Shown: piece by piece, positions 1 to 6,426 of the stretch
How the letters are laid out: each line of letters opens with the position of its first letter
How positions within the stretch are numbered: the stretch's first letter is position 1
NCBI GenBank assembly: GCA_004298295.1
Contig: SCUH01000012.1
Span: forward strand, 1-6,426
Origin: Betaproteobacteria bacterium
GTDB taxonomy: Bacteria > Pseudomonadota > Gammaproteobacteria > Burkholderiales > SG8-39
Direction: 5' to 3'
DNA: 6,426 nt
Program-made: the position numbers and the translations under genes
Notes under the pieces: model-generated
Databases searched by the model: none
What the model was told of the DNA's origin: nothing
What the model saw: only the letters and a program-made list of their open reading frames with translations

Positions 1-70
1 TTTCGGTGGGGAACGCGACCAGTCCGCCGGCGCGGAGGATCTCCACCGCGCGCCGGACTGCGTCGTTCAC
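1..70 (-). CDS. tsaC: Threonylcarbamoyl-AMP synthase (TsaC/Sua5/YrdC family), N-terminal fragment
   Basis: Only the first 23 codons are present; the gene continues past the left edge. The peptide starts with GTG (70..68) and ends in ILRAGGLVAFPTE. This matches the conserved opening of the YrdC/Sua5 fold, where a helix is followed by a G-x-V-A-[FY]-P-T-E strand that leads into TVYGLG. Family members make L-threonylcarbamoyl-AMP from threonine, bicarbonate and ATP in the cytoplasm, the first step of t6A formation at position 37 of ANN-decoding tRNAs. The GTG overlaps the purE stop as GTGA, and no clear Shine-Dalgarno lies upstream, so translation is probably coupled to purE. Short TsaC and long Sua5 forms cannot be told apart from this fragment. 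Sua5-type genes next to purE/purK are common in betaproteobacteria, which supports the call. Confidence 0.82.
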   Translation of the reverse strand, partial: MNDAVRRAVEILRAGGLVAFPTE

Positions 71-546
71 AGCTTGAGCGGCGCGGCCTTGAGCACCGCC
101 TCGGTCTGCTTGCGGCGGAATTCGTCCAGCTTGAGCGCGAGCTTGCGGTCCGAGAGCGCCAGCAGCGCGACGGCAAAGAGCGCCGCGTTGGTGGCGCCGG
201 CCTCGCCGATGGCGAAGGTCGCCACCGGAATGCCCTTGGGCATCTGCACGGTCGAGAGCAGCGAATCCAGACCCTTCAGGTGTTTCGAGGGCATCGGCAC
301 GCCGAGCACCGGGAGCGGCGTATGCGCGGCGACCACGCCCGCGAGGTGCGCTGCGCCTCCCGCGGCGGCGATGATCGCCTTGAGGCCGCGCCCGGCGGCG
401 GCTTCGCTCCACTCGGCGACCGCTTTGGGGCTGCGATGCGCCGACATGGCCTTCGCCTCGAAGGGCACGCCGAAATTTTCCAGCGTCGTTGCCGCCGCCT
501 TCATGGTGTCCCAGTCCGACGTCGAGCCCATCACGATGCCGATCAT
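67..546 (-). CDS. purE: N5-carboxyaminoimidazole ribonucleotide mutase PurE (class I)
   Basis: 159 residues, the usual size for bacterial PurE. The enzyme converts N5-CAIR to CAIR in de novo purine synthesis and is normally a cytoplasmic octamer. Visible motifs are GSTSDW at 7-12 (phosphate and substrate loop), SAHRSP at 35-40 with the catalytic histidine H37, AAAGGAAHLAG at 60-70, and SLLSTVQMPKGIPVATFAIG at 95-114. SAHR plus AGGAAHL is the class I (mutase) signature; class II AIR carboxylases, such as the PurE part of animal PAICS, carry SAHK and a different glycine loop. The chosen ATG (546..544) lies in the purC stop as ATGA, has GGGAAG about 8 bases upstream, and puts the first beta strand (IGIVMGS) at the N terminus as in the family. 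Class I PurE normally needs PurK to supply N5-CAIR, but the next gene is tsaC. Confidence 0.96.
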   Translation of the reverse strand: MIGIVMGSTSDWDTMKAAATTLENFGVPFEAKAMSAHRSPKAVAEWSEAAAGRGLKAIIAAAGGAAHLAGVVAAHTPLPVLGVPMPSKHLKGLDSLLSTVQMPKGIPVATFAIGEAGATNAALFAVALLALSDRKLALKLDEFRRKQTEAVLKAAPLKL

Positions 547-1436
547 GCGAGTTTCTTCCCGGTGAGCCGCTCCAGCGCTTCGCGGTACTTGGCGGATGTC
601 CTGGCGATCACTTCGGCGGGAAGCCTGGGCGCCGGCGGCGTCTTGTTCCAGGCGAGCGTTTCGAGGTAATCGCGCACGTACTGCTTGTCGAACGAGGGGG
701 GCGAGATGCCCGCCCGATACTGCTCGGCGGGCCAGAAGCGCGACGAATCCGCGGTCAAGATCTCGTCGATCAGCACCGGCCTGCCCGCGTCGTCGGTGCC
801 GAACTCGAACTTGGTGTCGGCGATGATGATGCCCCTGCCCGCGGCATAATCGGCCGCCTCGCGGTACAGGCGGATGCTGATGTCGCGCACCTTCTGCGCG
901 ACCTCGTGGCCGACGATCTCGCACATCCGATCGAACGAGATGTTCTCGTCATGTCCCTCGGCCGCCTTGGTCGCCGGCGTGAAAATCGGTTCGGGGAGCT
1001 TCTGCGCCTGCTGCAGGCCCTTCGGCAGCGTGATGCCGCAGACGGCGCCGCTTTTCTGGTAGTCCTTCCAGCCCGAGCCGATGAGATAGCCGCGCACCAC
1101 CGCCTCGACCGGCAGCGGCTTGAGCTTCTTCACCACCACCGCGCGGCCGCGCACCTGCCGCTTTTCGGCTTCTGCGTGCACCACCGACTCCGGATCGATC
1201 CCGGTCAGGTGGTTGGGCACGACATGGGCGAGCTTCGCGAACCAGAAGTTCGCCATCTCGGTGAGGACGCGGCCCTTGTCCGGGATCGGATCCGGCAGCA
1301 CGACGTCGAACGCCGACAGGCGGTCGGACACCAGGATCAGCATCTTGTCGGCGCCCACTGCATAGATGTCGCGCACCTTGCCGCGGCCGATGCGCGGCAG
1401 GCTCGTCAGGCTCGATTCGTACACCGTCGCGTTCAC
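543..1436 (-). CDS. purC: Phosphoribosylaminoimidazole-succinocarboxamide synthase (SAICAR synthase)
   Basis: 297 residues: the longer form of the family seen in many betaproteobacteria and yeast (Ade1-like), against about 237 in E. coli. It joins CAIR and aspartate with ATP to give SAICAR, the step directly after PurE. Motifs in order are GRGKVRDIY at 17-25 (ATP loop), SDRLSAFD at 37-44, EAVVRGYLIGSGW at 111-123, EPIFTPATKAAEGHDENISF at 149-168, IIADTKFEFG at 204-213 and DEILTADSSRFWP at 224-236. All substrate and nucleotide regions are intact. The GTG start (1436..1434) overlaps the aldolase stop as GTGA, and the GKVRDIY motif then sits about 20 residues in, as expected. An upstream in-frame extension to 2048 would overlap most of the aldolase gene and has no family resemblance. 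Together with purE it forms a pathway pair. Confidence 0.97.
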   Translation of the reverse strand: MNATVYESSLTSLPRIGRGKVRDIYAVGADKMLILVSDRLSAFDVVLPDPIPDKGRVLTEMANFWFAKLAHVVPNHLTGIDPESVVHAEAEKRQVRGRAVVVKKLKPLPVEAVVRGYLIGSGWKDYQKSGAVCGITLPKGLQQAQKLPEPIFTPATKAAEGHDENISFDRMCEIVGHEVAQKVRDISIRLYREAADYAAGRGIIIADTKFEFGTDDAGRPVLIDEILTADSSRFWPAEQYRAGISPPSFDKQYVRDYLETLAWNKTPPAPRLPAEVIARTSAKYREALERLTGKKLA

Positions 1437-2455
1437 GCCGCCTGCTGTTCCAGCTCCGGCTTCCACTTGCCCTGGCAGGCGAGGCCGTTCATGCGGGCGC
1501 GGTGATGGAAGGCCTTCTGCGCCGCGGCGATGTTGCCCGCCTGTCCCTTCCAGGCCTTGAGCGCCGGATTCTGCAGCGCGCGCGAATAGGAAAACGTGAG
1601 CGGCCAGGGCAGCCCCTTCATCGCCGCCATGGCGTTCAGATGCGCGGTCGCCGCGACATCCGATTGGCCTCCGGAGAGGAACACGACACCGGGCTGCGCC
1701 GCCGGCACCGTGCGCTTGAGCACGCGCACGCTGCGCTCGGCCACTTCGTCCACGCCCGCCTGGCGCGAGTGGCTCTTGCCCGACACCACCATGCTCGCCT
1801 TCAGGATCGTGTGTTCGAACGCCACGTGGTGCGCCGCAAGCGCAGCGTAAGTCGCGCGCAGAGCGGCTTCGGTGACCTCCTCGCAGCGCTCGATCGAATG
1901 CGCGCCGTCGAGCAGCACTTCGGGCTCGATGATGGGGACGATCGACGCTTCCTGGCAGGCCGCCGCGTAGCGCGCCAGCGCGTGCGCATTGGCGTACAGG
2001 CAGGCATGCGTCGGAATCGCGTCGCCGATCGTGATGACGGCGCGCCATTTGGCGAAGCGCGCCCCGAGCCGGAAGTACTCCTCCAGGCGCTTGGGCAGTC
2101 CGTCGAGCCCCTCGGTCACCTTTTCACCGGGGCATAGCGGCAGCGCCTGTGCGCCCTTGTCGACCTTGATTCCCGGGAGGATGCCCTTTTTCGCCAGGTA
2201 GTCGGCGAACGGCACGCCATCGTTGGTCTTCTGCCGCATCGTTTCGTCGAACAGGATCACGCCCGAAACGAACTGCTCGACCCCCGGCGTGGTGAAGAGC
2301 AGGCCCCGGTAGGTGCGGCGATTCTCCTCGGTGCACTCGACGCCGACCGATTTGAAGCGCGTTTCGCAGGTGCCGCTCGATTCGTCGGCGGCGAGAATGC
2401 CTTTGCCTTTCGCGACCATCGCGGCCGCGGTCTTTGCCAACAGGGTCTTGTCCAT
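1433..2455 (-). CDS. fba: Class I (Schiff-base) fructose-1,6-bisphosphate aldolase
   Basis: 340 residues, animal-type class I aldolase. It interconverts fructose-1,6-bisphosphate with dihydroxyacetone phosphate and glyceraldehyde-3-phosphate in glycolysis, gluconeogenesis and the Calvin cycle. Alignment from memory to rabbit muscle aldolase gives a constant offset for the active site: D24 in GILAADES (rabbit D33), K97 in GIKVDKG (K107), K136 and R138 in AKWR (K146, R148), E177 and E179 in PIIEPE (E187, E189), and the Schiff-base lysine K219 in TILKASM (K229). No catalytic residue is missing, and no metal-binding class II motifs are seen. The ATG at 2455..2453 puts GILAADES 18 residues in, as is normal. 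A longer frame back to 2527 would cross the candidate promoter. No strong Shine-Dalgarno precedes the start. It appears to be the first gene of the fba-purC-purE-tsaC run. Confidence 0.95.
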   Translation of the reverse strand: MDKTLLAKTAAAMVAKGKGILAADESSGTCETRFKSVGVECTEENRRTYRGLLFTTPGVEQFVSGVILFDETMRQKTNDGVPFADYLAKKGILPGIKVDKGAQALPLCPGEKVTEGLDGLPKRLEEYFRLGARFAKWRAVITIGDAIPTHACLYANAHALARYAAACQEASIVPIIEPEVLLDGAHSIERCEEVTEAALRATYAALAAHHVAFEHTILKASMVVSGKSHSRQAGVDEVAERSVRVLKRTVPAAQPGVVFLSGGQSDVAATAHLNAMAAMKGLPWPLTFSYSRALQNPALKAWKGQAGNIAAAQKAFHHRARMNGLACQGKWKPELEQQAA

Positions 2456-2495
2456 GTCCGTGTGCGCGCAGAAATCCCGCAATTGGGAAGGTGCG

Positions 2496-2524
2496 ATTTT
2501 ACCCGCCGTGACACGGCGCGGCAG
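2496..2524 (-). promoter_or_regulatory. Candidate promoter of the fba-purC-purE-tsaC cluster
   Basis: On the minus strand TAAAAT (2501..2496) is a good -10 hexamer and is the only AT-rich stretch near the aldolase start. Seventeen bases upstream is CTGCCG (2524..2519), a poor -35 (three of six matches). Transcription would start near 2489, leaving a leader of about 35 bases. A TTGACG lies further up (2537..2532), but its spacing of 30 is too long to pair with this -10. A weak core promoter with a palindrome filling the spacer would fit a regulated promoter. This is inference from hexamers only. Confidence 0.35.
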
Positions 2525-2532
2525 CACCGCGC
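2504..2532. repeat. Two overlapping inverted repeats in front of fba
   Basis: Two perfect dyads share three bases. The first is CGCCGTG-A-CACGGCG (2504-2518), a 15-base near-perfect palindrome lying inside the presumed -35/-10 spacer of the fba promoter. The second is GCGCGG-CAGCA-CCGCGC (2516-2532), with 6-bp arms and a 5-base loop. Because the arms overlap, only one hairpin can form at a time in RNA. As DNA, the first is a plausible repressor or activator operator. Neither is followed by a T-run, so a role as an intrinsic terminator for the upstream regulator gene is not supported. The rest of the 2456-2605 spacer shows only a GGCGGC/GCCGCC hairpin near 2581-2597 without a T-tract. Confidence 0.5.
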
Positions 2533-2605
2533 GTCAAGTTTCCGCAAAAACGACGCCGTGGTGCGCCCGGGCTGGCGGCGCCTTGCCGCCCCCGCCGATC
2601 GCGGG

Positions 2606-3559
2606 CTACGCTTTCAGCGCGGGCAACTCCCCCATCACCAGCCCCTTGGCTTGCAGCCGGGCAAAATCCATGAAGGCCCGGGCGGTCGCCGATAGCCGCT
2701 TGCCGATCGGGTAGGCGAAATGCCAGTGGTTCTCGAGCGGGAAACCCTCGACGTCCAGGCAAATCAAGCGCGGCGTTTCGGGTTCCAGCCCGAACGTGAA
2801 GCGGGACATGATCGCCACGCCCAGACCCGCCAGGATCGCTTCCTTGACGGCCTCGTCGGTGCTCAACTCCATTCGAATCCGGGAAGGCACTCCGCGCCGC
2901 TCGAACAGCTTCTCCGCCAGCCGCCGCGTCCCCGATCCGGGTTCACGCATCAGGAAAGGTTCGTGCGCAATGCGCTCGAACGCGATCCGCCTTGCAGTGG
3001 CGAGCGGATGGTCGTCGCGCGCGAAGACCACCAGCGGATTGGGCAGCAGCGCCTGCGTCACCACGTCGTCGCGCTCCAGCGGGGCGGCGAAGATGTACAG
3101 ATCGTCCTCGTTGTGAGCGAGCCGCTCGATCAGCGTCTTCCAGTTGTGCAACTCCAGCGCAGCATCCACCCCGGGATAGCGCTGCATGAAGGCGCCGAGC
3201 ATGCGCGGCGCGAAATACTTGCCGGTCGAGCTGGCGGCGAGCCGCAGATGACCGCTTTCGACTGCACGCATGCCGTTGAGCGCGTCCTCGAGCGCGCACA
3301 GGGCGCGAAACACTTCGTGGCAGCCGGCGTAGAGATGCTGACCCGCGTCGGTCAGGAAGATGCGCTTGCCGACCTGCTCGAACAAAGGCAGGCCGACCGT
3401 CTCGGTGAGCTTCTTGATCTGAACCGAAGCCGTCGGCTGGGCGATGTGAAGCTCCTCCGCGGCGCGCGTAAGACTTCCGAGCCTGGCGCTGGCCTCGAAA
3501 ACGCGCAGCTGGGGAAGGGTTCCGTGCTTGAGGTAGCGTCGGATTTCCGCTTGCAGCAT
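2606..3559 (-). CDS. cbbR: LysR-family transcriptional regulator, CbbR-like
   Basis: 317 residues, typical LysR length. The winged HTH spans about 15-75: LPQLRVFEASARLGSLTRAA, then ELHIAQPTASVQIKKL as the recognition part and the wing LFEQVGKRIFLTDAG. The periplasmic-binding-like effector domain covers about 100-305. Several stretches are those I associate with CbbR, the activator of RuBisCO/Calvin-cycle operons: STGKYFAPRMLGAF (111-124), NEDDLYIF (150-157), NPLVVFARDDHPLA (174-187), FLMREPGSGTRRL (202-214), LDVEGFP (268-274) and GKRLSATARAF (286-296). CbbR proteins sense metabolites such as NADPH or phosphorylated sugars; the ligand here is unknown. The start at 3559 is fixed by AGGAGG seven bases upstream; an ATG 12 codons earlier would ignore this site. 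No cbb gene is in the window, but a class I aldolase gene follows on the same strand after 150 bases. It could also be a CbbR paralogue with another target. Confidence 0.9.
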   Translation of the reverse strand: MLQAEIRRYLKHGTLPQLRVFEASARLGSLTRAAEELHIAQPTASVQIKKLTETVGLPLFEQVGKRIFLTDAGQHLYAGCHEVFRALCALEDALNGMRAVESGHLRLAASSTGKYFAPRMLGAFMQRYPGVDAALELHNWKTLIERLAHNEDDLYIFAAPLERDDVVTQALLPNPLVVFARDDHPLATARRIAFERIAHEPFLMREPGSGTRRLAEKLFERRGVPSRIRMELSTDEAVKEAILAGLGVAIMSRFTFGLEPETPRLICLDVEGFPLENHWHFAYPIGKRLSATARAFMDFARLQAKGLVMGELPALKA

Positions 3560-3566
3560 GGCGATT

Positions 3567-3572
3567 CCTCCT
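3567..3572 (-). promoter_or_regulatory. Shine-Dalgarno site of the LysR regulator gene
   Basis: AGGAGG on the minus strand, seven bases before the ATG at 3559. It is a full-consensus ribosome binding site and decides the start of the regulator gene in favour of 3559 over the in-frame ATG at 3595. Confidence 0.85.
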
Positions 3573-3698
3573 GGAACCGATTGCCATACCGCCATGCGGC
3601 ATACGCACAGCGGCCTTCACCTTGAGATGCAGGCCGCCTGTCCGGAACGGGCCTTCATCCCATCGGCAAAGGTCTCGCTAGCACGTGGCGAACGTTGC

Positions 3699-3740
3699 TG
3701 ACGCGACCGGGGATCGAAACCCGTATTGACGGCCGCGTCA
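3699..3740. repeat. Long inverted repeat, 11-bp arms
   Basis: Plus strand TGACGCGACCG (3699-3709) and CGGCCGCGTCA (3730-3740) are inverted copies with one difference. The 20-base loop contains GGG/CCC, which can extend the stem. An alternative small hairpin, TGACG-GCCG-CGTCA (3727-3740), competes for the right arm, so the element could switch between two folds. The loop sequence resembles a tRNA T-arm superficially, but the pairing does not fit one. Confidence 0.6.
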
Positions 3741-3759
3741 CGGCGGCCACTGGCCGCCG
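3741..3759. repeat. 19-base perfect palindrome
   Basis: CGGCGGCCA-C-TGGCCGCCG has 9-base arms around a single central base. It directly abuts the inverted repeat that ends at 3740. As RNA it gives an 8-bp GC-rich stem with a three-base loop; as DNA it could be a protein site. It lies between two divergent genes, so it is not at the 3' end of either and is unlikely to be a terminator. Confidence 0.7.
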
Positions 3760-3767
3760 AAGCTACT

Positions 3768-3799
3768 CCCCTTTGGAGGGGTACCCGGCTTTCGCCGGG
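3768..3799. repeat. Twin hairpins of the 'YPAFAG' dispersed-palindrome type
   Basis: Two stem-loops lie two bases apart: CCCCT-TTGG-AGGGG (3768-3781) and CCCGGC-TTTC-GCCGGG (3784-3799). In one plus frame the block reads SPLEGYPAFAG, close to the PAFAGM peptides that spurious ORFs often carry when they cross dispersed intergenic palindromes in proteobacterial genomes. This suggests a REP-like repeat family member. The copy number in this genome cannot be seen from one window. On the minus strand the second loop is GAAA. Confidence 0.6.
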
Positions 3800-3811
3800 A
3801 TACACGATTTC

Positions 3812-3840
3812 CTTATACCAGAGGCGTTCCGCCCCATCAA
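3812..3840 (-). promoter_or_regulatory. Sigma70-type promoter reading toward the LysR regulator
   Basis: The minus strand reads TTGATG (3840..3835), a 17-base spacer (3834..3818), then TATAAG (3817..3812). The spacer ends in TGG, so the -10 is the extended form TGGTATAAG. The hexamers match consensus at four of six and five of six positions with ideal spacing, the best promoter in the window. The start point would be near 3805, just before the first stem-loop. Its position in a divergent intergenic region, on the strand of the regulator gene, makes it the natural cbbR promoter, at the cost of a long leader. Confidence 0.6.
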
Positions 3841-3870
3841 GGCTTCGGCATCGCGGCGATCCATCCGCAA

Positions 3871-3934
3871 GCGTAATGCCATCGATCAACAAGTGCTTGG
3901 CGGGTTGCGTTTGCGTAATGGCATGCATCGCAAA
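3871..3934. repeat. Imperfect direct repeat and inverted repeat, candidate operator
   Basis: GCGTAATGCCATCGATC (3871-3887) and GCGTAATGGCATGCATC (3913-3929) agree at 14 of 17 positions and start 42 bases apart, close to four helical turns. The second copy is embedded in an inverted repeat TTTGCG (3910-3915)/CGCAAA (3929-3934). The pair sits upstream of the minus-strand promoter and of the ATPase gene, where a regulator could act on both directions. Nothing identifies the binding protein; autoregulation by the LysR protein is only a guess. Confidence 0.4.
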
Positions 3935-3941
3935 GTTCAAA

Positions 3942-3970
3942 TTTCATTCCGTCGCGCGGCTATCCATACT
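3942..3970 (+). promoter_or_regulatory. Weak candidate promoter of the ATPase gene
   Basis: TTTCAT (3942-3947) and CATACT (3965-3970) are 17 bases apart, with roughly three and four matches to the -35 and -10 consensus. The stretch is AT-richer than its surroundings and would give a leader of about 45 bases before the ATG at 4024. No better plus-strand pair was seen between 3840 and 4010, but the match is poor. Confidence 0.25.
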
Positions 3971-4010
3971 GGCCCGGCACGCTGCGATGCCCTTGCCCGC
4001 CCGAAACCGC

Positions 4011-4017
4011 AAAGGAG
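4011..4017 (+). promoter_or_regulatory. Shine-Dalgarno site of the calcium ATPase gene
   Basis: AAAGGAG, six bases before the ATG at 4024. It fixes the start of the ATPase reading frame, whose N-terminal cation-ATPase domain then begins within the first dozen residues, as is normal for the family. Confidence 0.85.
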
Positions 4018-4023
4018 TCTGAC

Positions 4024-6426
<2,403 letters not shown>

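Larger units (their letters stand above)
3560..3806 (-). ncRNA. Candidate structured 5' leader of the LysR regulator gene, or small RNA
   Basis: If the minus-strand promoter at 3812-3840 is used, RNA starts near 3805 and runs about 245 bases to the regulator ATG. The first 100 bases fold as consecutive stem-loops: CCCGGC-GAAA-GCCGGG (3799..3784), CCCCT-CCAA-AGGGG (3781..3768), an 8-bp stem CGGCGGCC-AGU-GGCCGCCG (3759..3741), and an 11-bp stem TGACGCGGCCG/CGGTCGCGTCA (3740..3730 with 3709..3699). Further down, GCGGCC/GGCCGC (3637..3632 with 3615..3610) can pair. Two details favour the minus strand: the first loop is a GNRA tetraloop only in this orientation, and the 11-bp stem contains a G-U pair that would be an A-C mismatch in plus-strand RNA. 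I recognise no known riboswitch core and see no T-run that would end a small RNA. A dispersed palindromic DNA repeat is the main alternative. Confidence 0.4.

Noticed and set aside
489..1505. A 338-codon plus-strand open frame opposite purC and part of purE
   Set aside because: It is the shadow of two well-conserved enzymes; its composition is low-complexity (R, H, D, A) and it has no start signal or family resemblance.
2456..2527. N-terminal extension of the aldolase to an ATG at 2527
   Set aside because: The extension is not part of the family, would include the -10 box and palindrome, and the 2455 start gives the normal distance to GILAADES.
2581..2597. GGCGGC/GCCGCC hairpin just after the LysR stop as a possible terminator
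   Set aside because: No T-run follows the stem; the nearest T5 is about 30 bases further on, so an intrinsic terminator is not supported.
2720..3625. A 301-codon plus-strand open frame opposite the LysR regulator
   Set aside because: It is antisense to a clear HTH plus effector-domain protein and shows no motif of its own.
3699..3723. A tRNA T-arm-like stretch (minus strand GGGTTTCGATCCCC)
   Set aside because: The 5-bp stem around a 7-base TTCGANN loop does not pair, and no acceptor, D-arm or anticodon arm is found nearby.
3617..3940. A 107-codon minus-strand frame in the divergent intergenic region
   Set aside because: It runs through the palindrome array, which produces filler peptide (VYPGESRVPL), has no good ribosome binding site, and its ATG lies upstream of the likely promoter. 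A short real peptide cannot be fully excluded.

Overview
This is a GC-rich chromosomal window, most likely from a betaproteobacterium. That placement is an inference from the gene content and order: fba, purC, purE and tsaC/sua5 in tight series, a long-form PurC, and a CbbR-like LysR regulator. Nothing looks phage-like, and there is no transposase, CRISPR array or convincing tRNA.

Left half (1-2455, all on the minus strand): a compact cluster that reads, in transcription order, fba (class I fructose-1,6-bisphosphate aldolase), purC (SAICAR synthase), purE (N5-CAIR mutase) and the first 23 codons of tsaC/sua5 (threonylcarbamoyl-AMP synthase), which runs off the left edge. All three junctions are 4-base start/stop overlaps (GTGA, ATGA, GTGA), so the genes look translationally coupled. 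The purK gene often found between purE and sua5 is absent here although PurE looks like the PurK-dependent class I type. A 150-base spacer (2456-2605) before fba carries a possible -10 box and two overlapping inverted repeats.

Middle (2606-4023): a CbbR-like LysR regulator on the minus strand, preceded by a 464-base divergent intergenic region. This region holds the least ordinary signal in the window. A good sigma70-type minus-strand promoter (TTGATG, 17 bases, extended -10 TGGTATAAG, 3812-3840) points straight into about 100 bases of back-to-back stem-loops. These include a GAAA-tetraloop hairpin and an 11-bp stem that pairs fully only in minus-strand RNA. The result would be a roughly 245-base structured 5' leader for the regulator, or a small RNA. 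The alternative is a dispersed palindromic repeat (the kind that translates as 'YPAFAG') lying near a chance promoter.

Right half (4024-6426, plus strand): the first 801 codons of a P2-type (SERCA/PMCA-like) calcium-transporting ATPase. All catalytic motifs are intact, as are the M4, M5 and M6 ion-binding positions. It is cut by the window edge after M6.

Taken together, the window holds central carbon metabolism (aldolase), de novo purine synthesis, tRNA t6A modification, a carbon-metabolism-type regulator and an unrelated cation pump. The main points to follow up are the structured leader, the missing purK, and the CbbR-like regulator lying directly upstream of an aldolase gene.
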